Positions 7,057 through 14,822 of a DNA stretch of 25,343 bases are shown in pieces. The position numbers and the translations under genes are program-made. Source of the DNA: Novimethylophilus sp036504375 (GTDB taxonomy: Bacteria; Pseudomonadota; Gammaproteobacteria; Burkholderiales; Methylophilaceae); NCBI RefSeq assembly GCF_036504375.1, contig NZ_DASXVH010000076.1, positions 1-25,343 of the forward strand, written 5' to 3'. Each line of letters opens with the position of its first letter. Within the stretch, counting starts at the first letter, position 1. A model generated the notes under the pieces. The model did not search any database and had not been told where the DNA came from. It saw nothing but the letters and a program-made list of their open reading frames with translations.

Positions 7057-8340
7057 TCATTCAATCATGCCCGCGCCGACGGTCTGATTGGTGAAGTCGT
7101 CGATGACGATGAACGCGCCGGTCGCGCGGTTCTCGCGGTACGGATCGCAGGCGATGGGTTTGAGCAGCTTGAGCGCCGCGCGGCCGATCTCGTTCATCTT
7201 GAGTTCCGGCGGCGCAGGGATCTGCTCCATGGTGTTGATATCCATGCGCTGCGTGAGCGCACTGACCATAACCTTGACCGTGCTGGCGGCGTGCTTGATC
7301 AGGTATTTCTTGCCCGGCTGCAGCGGGGTTTCGTTCATCCAGCACAGCGTGGCTTCGATTTCCCTGCACACCGCGGGCTGGTTGCCGGTATGCACGATGA
7401 TGTCGCCGCGCGAAATGTCGCGCTCGTCCTCCAGCGTCAGCGTCACCGACATCGGTGCAAAAGCCTCCTGCAGATTGCCGTCGAAAGTGACGATTTCCTT
7501 GATACGGGAAGTGAGCCCGGAAGGCAGCACGGTGATTTCGTCGCCGACCTTGATCGAACCGGATTCGATACGGCCCATATAGCCCCTGAAATCATGCAGT
7601 TCCTCGGTTTGCGGGCGACTGACCAGTTGCACCGGGAAACGGAAATCCGCGGCGTTGAGCTTGCCGCCGACCGGTGCGCTTTCCAGCTTGCCGAGTAGCG
7701 TCTCGCCCTGATACCACGGCATCCTGTCGCCGCGTTCGACCACCATGTCGCCTTCCAGCGCGGAGATCGGAATGAAGGCCAGTTCGCCGCCGGGGAGGTT
7801 GAGCTTGTCGTAGAACGCGGTGAAATCGGCCTTGATCTTGTCAAAGACCTCCTGCGAATAATCCACCAGGTCCATCTTGTTGATCGCGACGACGATATGC
7901 GGAATGCCCAGCAGGCGCGAGATATAGGCATGGCGGCGCGACTGCGTCAGCACGCCCTTGCGCGCGTCGATCAGGATAATCGCCAGGTGCGCGGTGGAGG
8001 CACCCGTCACCATGTTGCGGGTGTACTGCTCGTGGCCCGGCGTATCGGCGATGATGAACTTGCGCTTGGGCGTGGCGAAGTAGCGGTAGGCCACGTCGAT
8101 AGTGATGCCCTGTTCGCGTTCGGCCTGCAGGCCGTCGGTGAGCAAGGCCAGGTGCGCGCCCTTGGCGCCTTTCTTGTCCTCCGCCGATTTCGCCGCGTCC
8201 AGCTGGTCCTCGAACACGCCTTTACTGTCCACCAGAAGGCGGCCGATCAGCGTCGATTTGCCGTCGTCCACGCTGCCGGCGGTGGTGAAGCGCAGCAACT
8301 CCATTTCAGCATCCAGAAAGCTTTTGTCTGTCATGTTCAT
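7057..8340 (-). CDS. cysN: Sulfate adenylyltransferase subunit 1 (CysN GTPase)
   Basis: The 427-residue product is the GTP-hydrolysing subunit of ATP sulfurylase, which with CysD makes adenosine 5'-phosphosulfate (APS) from sulfate and ATP in the cytoplasm. The G-domain motifs are clear: P-loop GSVDDGKST (22-30), DTPGH (99-103) and NKMD (154-157). EF-Tu-like beta-barrel domains follow. No CysC (APS kinase) domain is fused at the C-terminus, which ends in TVGAGMIE. The ATG overlaps the cysD stop as TGATG, so the two subunits are translationally coupled. A second ATG two codons in is possible. A much longer open frame continues upstream through cysD in another frame but is not coding. Confidence 0.96.
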   Translation of the reverse strand: MNMTDKSFLDAEMELLRFTTAGSVDDGKSTLIGRLLVDSKGVFEDQLDAAKSAEDKKGAKGAHLALLTDGLQAEREQGITIDVAYRYFATPKRKFIIADTPGHEQYTRNMVTGASTAHLAIILIDARKGVLTQSRRHAYISRLLGIPHIVVAINKMDLVDYSQEVFDKIKADFTAFYDKLNLPGGELAFIPISALEGDMVVERGDRMPWYQGETLLGKLESAPVGGKLNAADFRFPVQLVSRPQTEELHDFRGYMGRIESGSIKVGDEITVLPSGLTSRIKEIVTFDGNLQEAFAPMSVTLTLEDERDISRGDIIVHTGNQPAVCREIEATLCWMNETPLQPGKKYLIKHAASTVKVMVSALTQRMDINTMEQIPAPPELKMNEIGRAALKLLKPIACDPYRENRATGAFIVIDDFTNQTVGAGMIE

Positions 8341-9242
8341 CAGAAATAACCTTCCTTCTTCTTGTCTTCCATGGTGTTGCTGCCGTGATCGATGATGCGG
8401 GTTTCGCGCTCGGAGCGGGTCGCGGTGGCGGATTCGGCGACGATCTCGTCTATGGTGTCGGCCGCAGAATACACCGCGCCGGTGCAGGGCGAGCAGCCCA
8501 GCGTGCGGAAGCGGCACATCACCGATTCCGGTATCTCGCCCGGCTTGAGATTGCCCGCGTCGTCGGCCGGGATCAGCATGCTGCCGCGCTTCACCATCTT
8601 GCGCTCCTTGGCGTAGTAGAGCGGCACGATGGGGATGTTCTCGAGCTTGATGTATTGCCACACGTCCATTTCCGTCCAGTTGGAAATCGGGAACACGCGG
8701 ATCGATTCGCCTTCGTGGATGCGGCAGTTGTACTGGTCCCACAGTTCCGGCCGCTGGTTTTTCGGGTCCCACTGGCCGAACTCGTCGCGGAACGAGAAAA
8801 TGCGTTCCTTGGCGCGCGAGCGCTCTTCGTCGCGGCGGGCGCCGCCCATCGCGGCATCGAAACCGCCGGCGGCCAGTGCGTCGAGCAGCGCCTGCGTCTT
8901 CAGTGCGCCGCAACAACGCGCCACGCCCAGTTTCAGCGGGTGCGCACCGGCAGCGATGGCTTCCTCGTTGCGATGCACGATCAGCTTGGCGCCGACTTCC
9001 TTGGCGTACCAGTCGCGAAATTCGTACATTTCCTTGAACTTATAGCCGGTATCGACATGCAGCAGCGAAAACGGCAGCGGGCCGGGAAAGAACGCCTTGC
9101 GCGCCAGGTGCAGCATCACGCTGGAATCCTTGCCGACGGAGTAGAGCATCACCGGGTTGCGGAACTCGGCCACCACCTCGCGCATGATGTGGATGGACTC
9201 GGCTTCGAGGGTTTTGAGGTGAGTGAGTGTCGGTGTGGTCAT
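8340..9242 (-). CDS. cysD: Sulfate adenylyltransferase subunit 2 (CysD)
   Basis: The 300-residue catalytic subunit of ATP sulfurylase belongs to the PP-loop superfamily. The pyrophosphate-binding SVGKDSS is near residues 35-41. Other family blocks are LLHVDTGYKFKEMYEFRD, GGARRDEERSRAKERI, FPISNWTEMDVWQYI and RFRTLGCSPCTGAV. The length matches the usual 300 residues. It is coupled to cysN by an ATGA overlap. Upstream, a 122-base gap to cysH holds an inverted intergenic repeat, so cysDN may depend on read-through of that structure or on a promoter I cannot identify. The ribosome site is weak. Confidence 0.96.
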   Translation of the reverse strand: MTTPTLTHLKTLEAESIHIMREVVAEFRNPVMLYSVGKDSSVMLHLARKAFFPGPLPFSLLHVDTGYKFKEMYEFRDWYAKEVGAKLIVHRNEEAIAAGAHPLKLGVARCCGALKTQALLDALAAGGFDAAMGGARRDEERSRAKERIFSFRDEFGQWDPKNQRPELWDQYNCRIHEGESIRVFPISNWTEMDVWQYIKLENIPIVPLYYAKERKMVKRGSMLIPADDAGNLKPGEIPESVMCRFRTLGCSPCTGAVYSAADTIDEIVAESATATRSERETRIIDHGSNTMEDKKKEGYF

Positions 9243-9265
9243 TAATCAATCTCTAAATTCGTTTT

Positions 9266-9363
9266 ACCGCCGATGAACGCCGATAAAATCGGTTTCCGCC
9301 CAGCGGTGGGTAGCAACAACATGATTTTGATTATCGGCGTTTATCAGCGTTTATCGGCGGTTA
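9266..9363. repeat. Imperfect intergenic inverted repeat between cysH and cysD
   Basis: The left arm (9266-9287, reading ACCGCCGATGAACGCCGATA) pairs with the reverse complement of the right arm (9342-9363) over about 22 bases with two mismatches. The right arm is part of a run of related units around TTATCGGCG and TTTATCAGCG (9331-9360). Short direct repeats TTAATCAA lie outside, at 9242-9249 and 9361-9368. The element fills most of the gap between two operon genes. It resembles the palindromic intergenic repeats scattered through many proteobacterial genomes. Whether it is a MITE-like insertion, an attenuator or an mRNA stabiliser is not shown. Confidence 0.7.
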
Positions 9364-9364
9364 A

Positions 9365-10069
9365 TCAAGTGCTTTTTTTCACATGCAGGCCGCATTCCTT
9401 GCCGGCCTCGTCTTCCCACCACCAGCGCCCGGCGCGAACATCCTCGCCCACCGCGATGGCGCGGGTGCAGGGCGCGCAGCCGATGCTGGGGTAGTGCTGA
9501 TCGTGGAGTGCGTTGTACGGCACCCCGTTGTCGCGGATGTACTCCCAGACTTCTTTTTCCGTCCAGTCCGCCAGCGGGTTGAACTTGGTCAGGCCGTGGT
9601 CGGCATCCCATTCTTCTTCCACCATGCCGGCGCGGGTCACCGCCTGTTGGCGGCGCATGCCGGTAATCCAAGCTTGCTTGCCCGCCAGCGCGCGTTTCAG
9701 CGGCTCCACCTTGCGGATGCCGCAGCATTGCTTGCGCAGGTCCACGGAGTTATAGAAAGCATTGATGCCGTTGCTCTCGACATACCGCTGGATGGCTTCG
9801 GCCTGCGGCGCATAGGTGCGCACTTTGACCGTGTCGCCGTAAGTTTCCTGCACCTTCGCCAGCAGATCATAGGTTTCCGGGTTGAGGCGGCCGGTGTCCA
9901 GCGTGAACAGTTCTATGCCGGGCGCATGTTTCGCGATCAGGTCGGTCAGCACCATGTCTTCCGCGCCCAGGCTGTTGGCCAGCGTGGCGGGGGAGTGCTG
10001 CTCCTGAATGCGTTCGAGCAGTGCGACGGCAGCGTCGATTTTGGTTTTCAGGCTCATGTCAGTCGGCAT
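9365..10069 (-). CDS. cysH: Adenylyl-sulfate (APS) reductase, 4Fe-4S CysH type
   Basis: The 234-residue thioredoxin-dependent reductase turns APS into sulfite and AMP in the cytoplasm. It has the cluster-binding cysteine pairs of APS reductases, Cys115-Cys116 (KQCCGIRK) and Cys198/Cys201 (GCAPCTRA). The C-terminal ECGLH carries the catalytic Cys226. The paired cysteines separate it from enterobacterial PAPS reductases, which lack the cluster. No CysC kinase is visible in the operon, which agrees with direct APS use. The ATG at 10069 overlaps the DUF934 gene by 11 bases; the ATG four codons later is an alternative. The 3' end abuts the intergenic inverted repeat. Confidence 0.94.
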   Translation of the reverse strand: MPTDMSLKTKIDAAVALLERIQEQHSPATLANSLGAEDMVLTDLIAKHAPGIELFTLDTGRLNPETYDLLAKVQETYGDTVKVRTYAPQAEAIQRYVESNGINAFYNSVDLRKQCCGIRKVEPLKRALAGKQAWITGMRRQQAVTRAGMVEEEWDADHGLTKFNPLADWTEKEVWEYIRDNGVPYNALHDQHYPSIGCAPCTRAIAVGEDVRAGRWWWEDEAGKECGLHVKKST

Positions 10070-10712
10070 CGTCCATCATGGAAACGACCGCTTCGCTCGC
10101 GCGGCTGGCGTGGGCATGGCGCGCATGGCGTCGCCATACCGGCAGCGGATTGTCCACCGCGCCCTGGTACGGGTCGGTGAAATCTCGCAAGCTCGCCAGC
10201 GCTTCCTCGACCGAGCGGTCGGCACGTATTGCATAGGCGTCGAAGCCGCAGCGGTGCATGTAGTAAAGCTGGTCGCGCAGTACGTCGCCGATTGCGCGCA
10301 GTTCGTTGCGATAACCGTAACGGGTGCGCAGCAAGGCCGCGATGCTGAAGCCGCGGCCATCGGCGAAGCGCGGGAAATTCACCGCAATCACCGGGAAGGC
10401 ATTGATGTCGTCAACGCTGGCCACCAGGTCTTCAACCAGTTCGAAGCTTTCCAGCCACACGCCCAGTTCGCCGGCCGCCAGCCGCGGCGCGAGTTCATTT
10501 TTGCGCGCCAGCCACACCGGGAACGGCACGATCACCTTGCCGGCGGGGATCACCGTCGCGGCGATCTGTTCCGGCATCGCGGATTGTTCGCCGGTGAGCT
10601 TGAAGATCACCACCTTGCCGGCCTGCTTGCGTACGGCCTCGGTGATGGCGGGCAGCGTGGCTACCGTCCAGTCGTCGTCGACCACGGCATGGTTGCGTAT
10701 CAGGTTAGACAT
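10059..10712 (-). CDS. DUF934 protein of the sulfate-assimilation operon
   Basis: The 217-residue product starts at ATG 10712 (MSNLIRNHAVV). An in-frame ATG ten codons upstream lies inside cysI and adds only an Arg/Pro-rich tail. The protein is probably cytoplasmic, with no signal peptide or membrane segment. It has the DUF934 pattern: a C-terminal RTRYGYRNELRAIGDVLRDQ block followed by YMHRCGFDAYAIR. DUF934 proteins are known mainly from position, next to cysI and cysH in proteobacteria, and have been taken as accessory factors of sulfite reduction. The molecular role is unknown. The start overlaps the cysI stop by 8 bases, and its own stop overlaps cysH, so all three are translationally linked. 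Confidence 0.88.
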   Translation of the reverse strand: MSNLIRNHAVVDDDWTVATLPAITEAVRKQAGKVVIFKLTGEQSAMPEQIAATVIPAGKVIVPFPVWLARKNELAPRLAAGELGVWLESFELVEDLVASVDDINAFPVIAVNFPRFADGRGFSIAALLRTRYGYRNELRAIGDVLRDQLYYMHRCGFDAYAIRADRSVEEALASLRDFTDPYQGAVDNPLPVWRRHARHAHASRASEAVVSMMDDAD

Positions 10713-12384
10713 GGGCGATCTCCTTCTGCCTGGCCTTGGCATAAACGCGCTCCTTGAATGGGGCTATTCCCAGCCGGCGCACGGTTTCAATGAAGAGCTC
10801 GCCGTCAAAACGTTGTTCGATATAGGTTGCGATCAGTTTCTCTATCACGTCCGGCACCTCCTCGGCCGCGAACGACGGCCCGATTACCTGGCCCAGGCTG
10901 GCATCATTGCCCTGCTTACCCCCTAGGGTGACCTGATACCATTCCGAGCCGTCCTTGTCCACGCCCAGCACGCCGATGTGGCCGACATGCTGGTGGCCGC
11001 AGGAATTCATGCACCCGGAAATGTTGAGATCGATGTCGCCGATGTCGTGCAGATAGTCGAGATCATCAAACCTCTCCTGGATCGCCTGCGCAATCGGAAT
11101 GCTCTTGGCGTTCGCCAGCGAGCAGAAGTCGCCGCCAGGGCAGCAGATGATGTCGGTGAGCAGGCCGATGTTGGGCGTCGCCAGGCCGTGCCGGCGGGCG
11201 ACCTGCCACAGCGCATGCAAATCGGCTTTCCTGACGCTGGCCAGAATCAGGTTCTGCTCGTGCGACACGCGCAATTCGCCGAAACTGTAGCGATCCGCCA
11301 GATCGGCCACGGCTTCCATCTGCTCGGCGGTGGCGTCGCCCGGTGCGATGCCGGTGGGCTTGAGGGATAGCGTCACGGCACGATAGCCCGGCAGGCGATG
11401 GGCATGCACGTTGCGCTTGGTCCATTGCGCAAAAGCCCGGTCGGCGGCAACCTGGGCATCGAATTCCGGTACGTCGTCGCTCAGTTTTTCATGGCGGTCG
11501 TTGGTGAAATAGGAGGCGACGCGGTCGAACTCCTGGTGCGTGATCGTGCCGGGGCCGTCCTTGATATGCGCCCACTCGGCTTCGACCTGGCGCGCGAATT
11601 CTTCCGGCCCCAAGGCCTTGACCAGGATCTTGATGCGCGCCTTGAAGGCATTGTCGCGGCGCCCGTAGCGATTGTAGATGCGCAGGATGGCCTCGCAATA
11701 GGTCAGCACGTGCTGCCATTCGAGGTGTTCGCGGATCATGCTGCCGAGGATGGGAGTGCGTCCCAGGCCACCGCCCACCCATACCTTGACCGCCGTTTTG
11801 CCGGCGGCGTCGCGGAAAAACTCCAGGCCGATGTCGTGCACCTGCACGATGGCGCGGTCATGCGCCGCGCCGTTGACGGCGATCTTGAATTTACGTGGCA
11901 GATAGGCGAACTCCGGATGGAAGGTACTCCACTGGCGCAGGATTTCCGCCAGCGGGCGCGGGTCGATGACTTCGTCCGGCGCCACGCCGGCAAATTGATC
12001 CGTCGTAATGTTGCGGATGCAGCTGCCGGAGGTCTGGATCGCATGCATCTGCACCGTCGCCAGTTCGGCCAGGATGTCCGGCACCCGTTTCAGTTCCGGC
12101 CAGTTGAACTGCACGTTCTGGCGCGTCGAGAAATGCACGTAGCCTTTGTCGTAGCGGCGCGAGATTTCCGCCAGCTTGCGTAGCTTGGTAGAAGACAGCA
12201 GACCGTAAGGGATGGCGACGCGCAGCATGGGCGCGTGGCGCTGGATGTAAAGCCCGTTCTGCAGGCGCAGCGGGCGGAATTCATCGTCGGTGAGCTCGCC
12301 GGCCAGGTAGCGCCGGGTTTGGTCGCGGTATTGGGCGACACGCTCGTCGATGAGGCGTTGGTCGATGTCGTCGTAGATATACAT
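10705..12384 (-). CDS. cysI: Assimilatory sulfite reductase haemoprotein (CysI-like, sirohaem/4Fe-4S)
   Basis: The 559-residue product reduces sulfite to sulfide with six electrons in the cytoplasm. The sirohaem and 4Fe-4S ligand motif is present as Cys415-x5-Cys421 (CPGGDFC) and Cys458-x3-Cys462 (CMNSC). Both nitrite/sulfite reductase half-domains are seen: an N-terminal part with YDKGYVHFSTRQNVQF near residue 78, and the second repeat with FGELRVSHEQNLIL near 368. No CysJ flavoprotein gene is in the window, so the electron donor may be ferredoxin, and fdxA ends the same operon. It begins 12 bases after the TauE-type gene and overlaps the DUF934 gene. A nitrite reductase assignment is less likely in this cys context. 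Confidence 0.94.
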   Translation of the reverse strand: MYIYDDIDQRLIDERVAQYRDQTRRYLAGELTDDEFRPLRLQNGLYIQRHAPMLRVAIPYGLLSSTKLRKLAEISRRYDKGYVHFSTRQNVQFNWPELKRVPDILAELATVQMHAIQTSGSCIRNITTDQFAGVAPDEVIDPRPLAEILRQWSTFHPEFAYLPRKFKIAVNGAAHDRAIVQVHDIGLEFFRDAAGKTAVKVWVGGGLGRTPILGSMIREHLEWQHVLTYCEAILRIYNRYGRRDNAFKARIKILVKALGPEEFARQVEAEWAHIKDGPGTITHQEFDRVASYFTNDRHEKLSDDVPEFDAQVAADRAFAQWTKRNVHAHRLPGYRAVTLSLKPTGIAPGDATAEQMEAVADLADRYSFGELRVSHEQNLILASVRKADLHALWQVARRHGLATPNIGLLTDIICCPGGDFCSLANAKSIPIAQAIQERFDDLDYLHDIGDIDLNISGCMNSCGHQHVGHIGVLGVDKDGSEWYQVTLGGKQGNDASLGQVIGPSFAAEEVPDVIEKLIATYIEQRFDGELFIETVRRLGIAPFKERVYAKARQKEIAHV

Positions 12385-12396
12385 GGTCAGAATCTT

Positions 12397-13179
12397 CTAT
12401 AAAACAAACTTGAAACCGATCAGCATCAGCACAGTCGCCAGGATAGGTCGCAGCACCCTTTCCGGTATCCTGGCGCTGATGTGGCTGCCGACCCAGATGC
12501 CGGGCAGCGAGCCGATCAGCAGACTGCCCAGCAGGGCGAAATTGACGTTGCCCATCGATAGATGGCCGATGCCGCCCAGCGCCGTCAGCGGAATCGCATG
12601 CGCGATATCGGTGCCGACAATCTTGACCGTGGGCAGCCGCGGGTACAGAAACAGCAAGGCCACGGTGCCCAGCGCACCGGCGCCGACCGAGGATAATGTC
12701 ACCAATACGCCGAGCACGATGCCGAGCACGACGGTTGCGGGTGCCTGCAAATGACCGAAACGGCCGGGCTCGTGCGACTCGGTCTCGCGCCCAACCTTGT
12801 GTAATCGATGGCGAAAAATCAGCGCCAGTGCGGTCAGGATCAGCGCGATGCCCAGCGTGAATGTCATCACGTGGGAGATTTCCTTGCCGATTGCCGCATA
12901 ATGACGCAGTACCAGGACCGTGATCGAGGCCGCCGGCAGGCTTCCCGCGGCAAGCAGGCCGACGATGCGCCACTCCACCGACTTATGGCTGCCATGATGC
13001 ACCCAGGCGCCGCCGGTCTTGGTGATGGCGGCAAACAGCAGGTCGGTGCCGACGGCTACGGCGGGCTTGAAAGCGAACAGGAAAACCAGTAACGGCGTCA
13101 TCAGCGAACCGCCGCCGACACCCGTGATGCCGACCAGCAGACCCACCAGCAGGCCGGAAAAGATATAACCGATTTCCAT
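12397..13179 (-). CDS. TauE/SafE (TSUP) family membrane permease
   Basis: The 260-residue inner-membrane protein has about eight helices in two related halves. Each half has a glycine-rich signature, GVGGGSLMTP near residue 21 and SSVGAGALGT near residue 163. The family moves sulfite, sulfoacetate, sulfate or related anions. As first gene of the sulfate-assimilation operon and 12 bases before cysI, it could import sulfate or export toxic sulfite; the sequence does not decide. It is divergent from cysB across a 128-base promoter region. No clear Shine-Dalgarno site precedes the ATG. Confidence 0.86.
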   Translation of the reverse strand: MEIGYIFSGLLVGLLVGITGVGGGSLMTPLLVFLFAFKPAVAVGTDLLFAAITKTGGAWVHHGSHKSVEWRIVGLLAAGSLPAASITVLVLRHYAAIGKEISHVMTFTLGIALILTALALIFRHRLHKVGRETESHEPGRFGHLQAPATVVLGIVLGVLVTLSSVGAGALGTVALLFLYPRLPTVKIVGTDIAHAIPLTALGGIGHLSMGNVNFALLGSLLIGSLPGIWVGSHISARIPERVLRPILATVLMLIGFKFVL

Positions 13180-13209
13180 ATTCGCAGTTTTGCCAAAATC
13201 GAGGGCCTA

Positions 13210-13215
13210 ACTATA
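13210..13215 (-). promoter_or_regulatory. Candidate -10 element of the tauE-cysI operon
   Basis: TATAGT on the minus strand lies about 31 bases before the TauE-type ATG. No good -35 hexamer is found 16-18 bases upstream. The AGAACA/TGTTCT palindrome is centred about 34 bases upstream of it, which suits an activator-dependent promoter of the LysR type. The assignment rests on this spacing only. Confidence 0.35.
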
Positions 13216-13238
13216 CCAGTAGAGGCTTCTTGCCAGAA

Positions 13239-13253
13239 AGAACATGTTGTTCT
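13239..13253. promoter_or_regulatory. Perfect palindrome in the cysB/tauE divergent promoter, candidate CysB operator
   Basis: AGAACA (13239-13244) and TGTTCT (13248-13253) form a perfect inverted repeat with a 3-base spacer. It fits the short dyads bound by LysR-type regulators. It overlaps the presumed -35 of cysB and lies just upstream of the presumed -35 region of the minus-strand operon. That geometry would allow repression of cysB and activation of the operon by one bound protein. CysB sites are often poorly conserved, so identity is inferred from position. Confidence 0.45.
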
Positions 13254-13276
13254 ATCTTATTCTCTCGGGTTATAAA
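13247..13276 (+). promoter_or_regulatory. Candidate cysB promoter
   Basis: TTGTTC (13247-13252) and TATAAA (13271-13276) are separated by 18 bases, about 31 bases upstream of the cysB ATG. The -35 is weak and lies within the palindrome. Confidence 0.4.
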
Positions 13277-13307
13277 GATAGGGAGCTGCCGTTTAAGCGG
13301 AAAAACA

Positions 13308-14222
13308 ATGAAATTACACCAATTGCGCTATATTCGCGAGGTCGCGCGCCAGGGGTTGAACGTTTCCGTGGCGGCCGAGGCGCTGCATACCTCACAGCCC
13401 GGCGTCAGCAAACAAATACAGCTGCTCGAGGAGGAACTCGGCCTACAGGTGTTCCACCGTAGCGGCAAACGGCTGACCAGCGTGACCGAACCGGGGCAGG
13501 CGATACTGCAAATGGCCGAGCGCGTGTTGAGCGAGATGGAAAACATCAAGCGCGTGGGGGAGGATTTTACCCAGGAAAGCGAAGGCTGCCTAACCATAGC
13601 CACCACCCACACCCAGGCGCGCTATCGCCTGCCGCCCGCCGTCAAGGCCTTTGTCGAACGCTACCCGGCGGTGCGGCTCAATATCCACCAGGGCAGCCCT
13701 ACCCAGGTGGCGGAACTGGTGGCGAACGGCGAAGCCGATATCGGTATCGCCACCGAGTCCATCGCCGAACAGGAATCGCTGGCTGCGCTGCCATGCTATA
13801 CCTGGAACCGTTGCGTGGTGGCGCCCCACGGGCATCCCTTGCTCGACCAGTTACCGCTGACGCTGGAGAAAATCGTCCAGTTCCCGATCGTGACCTACGA
13901 TCTCGGCTTTACCGGCAGCACTTCGGTCAAGCGCGTGTTCGAGGCGCAGGGCTTCACCCCCAATATCGTCATTACCGCTATCGACTCCGACGTCATCAAA
14001 ACCTACGTCGAACTGGGCCTGGGCGTGGGCCTGCTGGCTAAAATGGCCTACAACCCCGAGCGCGATCTCAATCTGGCGATGCTGGACGCGTCCCATCTGT
14101 TCCCCGACAGCACCACCTACTTGGGTGTGCGGCGCGACGCCTACCTGCGGGGGTACATCTATGAGTTCATCCACCTGATCGCGCCGCATCTCGACCGCCA
14201 AGCGGTCACCGCGGCGTTGTGA
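13308..14222 (+). CDS. cysB: CysB-like LysR-family transcriptional regulator of sulfur assimilation
   Basis: The 304-residue product has an N-terminal winged helix-turn-helix (about residues 1-60; MKLHQLRYIREV, then AAEALHTSQPGVSKQIQLLEEELG). A periplasmic-binding-like effector domain follows, with TTHTQARYRLPPAVKAF near residue 100 and YDLGFTGSTSV near 198, both typical of CysB/Cbl rather than generic LysR proteins. CysB proteins sense O- or N-acetylserine or sulfate and control cysteine synthesis genes. I chose ATG 13308 because the domain begins there; the open frame continues upstream into the promoter. It is divergent from the sulfate operon, which it probably controls. The stop overlaps the DUF302 gene. 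Confidence 0.93.
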   Translation: MKLHQLRYIREVARQGLNVSVAAEALHTSQPGVSKQIQLLEEELGLQVFHRSGKRLTSVTEPGQAILQMAERVLSEMENIKRVGEDFTQESEGCLTIATTHTQARYRLPPAVKAFVERYPAVRLNIHQGSPTQVAELVANGEADIGIATESIAEQESLAALPCYTWNRCVVAPHGHPLLDQLPLTLEKIVQFPIVTYDLGFTGSTSVKRVFEAQGFTPNIVITAIDSDVIKTYVELGLGVGLLAKMAYNPERDLNLAMLDASHLFPDSTTYLGVRRDAYLRGYIYEFIHLIAPHLDRQAVTAAL

Positions 14223-14722
14223 ACATGGATTTAGTCTTGCGGACATGGATGGTGCTGGGCATGATGGCAGCCATTGCGGCCCATGCCGAACCCATGCCGC
14301 CGGTCGATCCCGATACCCCGATCTACCAGGTGCGGGTGGAGCCCGGCGTGAGCTATGAGGATGTGGTCACCAGCCTTAAAGTCGCGGCGGAAGGCAAAAA
14401 CTTCGTCAGCCCCGCGACATTCCCTTTGGCCGAGCACCTCAAGCTGCGCGGCTTGCCGATGGAAGGTGCGCTGGAAGTGCGCAGCTACTGTAATCTCGGC
14501 CTGGGCGCGGAAATCCTGCGCGACCACCCGGAATTCGCGGTATTCGCGCCATGCCGCATCGCCATATATCAAAAACAGGGCCTGCTGTACCTTGCGCTGG
14601 ACCGCCCCACCTACGACTTCAAGTACATCAAAAACCCGACCGACCGTGCCCGGAAGGCTGCCCGCCAACTGGAAGAAACGCTGATCTGGATGATGGACAT
14701 GGCGCGGAAGGGAGAGATTTAG
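14219..14722 (+). CDS. DUF302-domain periplasmic protein
   Basis: The 167-residue product starts at GTG 14219, overlapping the cysB stop as GTGA, or at ATG 14225. Residues 4-22 are hydrophobic and end in AHA, a likely Sec signal peptide and cleavage site. The mature part has the DUF302 pattern: GVSYEDVVTSLKVAAEGKNF, then YCNLGLGAEILRDHPEFAVFAPCRIAIY, and a final helical tail. DUF302 proteins are small, often periplasmic and of unknown biochemical role, and some occur in sulfur-oxidiser gene sets. The tight coupling to cysB suggests co-transcription, not a proven functional link. Confidence 0.82.
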   Translation: MNMDLVLRTWMVLGMMAAIAAHAEPMPPVDPDTPIYQVRVEPGVSYEDVVTSLKVAAEGKNFVSPATFPLAEHLKLRGLPMEGALEVRSYCNLGLGAEILRDHPEFAVFAPCRIAIYQKQGLLYLALDRPTYDFKYIKNPTDRARKAARQLEETLIWMMDMARKGEI

Positions 14723-14788
14723 GAAATAAAAAGGCATGATGGCGCTGATCTTGAAGTAGACAGCCGGAACGGAGAGTGTGGTTAGACA

Positions 14789-14805
14789 CCCGCCTTTGGG
14801 GCGGG
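14789..14805. terminator. Hairpin between the convergent DUF302 and HD-GYP genes
   Basis: CCCGCC (14789-14794) and GGCGGG (14800-14805) form a 6-base-pair GC stem with a 5-base loop in the 100-base convergent gap. No T-run follows on either strand, so it is at best a weak or Rho-assisted terminator. Confidence 0.35.
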
Positions 14806-14822
14806 GCGCAGTAAGCTAGGCT

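Noticed and set aside
8341..8916. An in-frame upstream extension of cysN through the cysD gene
   Set aside because: It overlaps cysD in another frame and is Arg/His-rich; the CysN family N-terminus begins at ATG 8340, coupled to the cysD stop.
9242..9368. CRISPR-like repeats in the cysH-cysD gap
   Set aside because: The units are short, inverted rather than regularly spaced direct repeats, and there are no spacers or cas genes.
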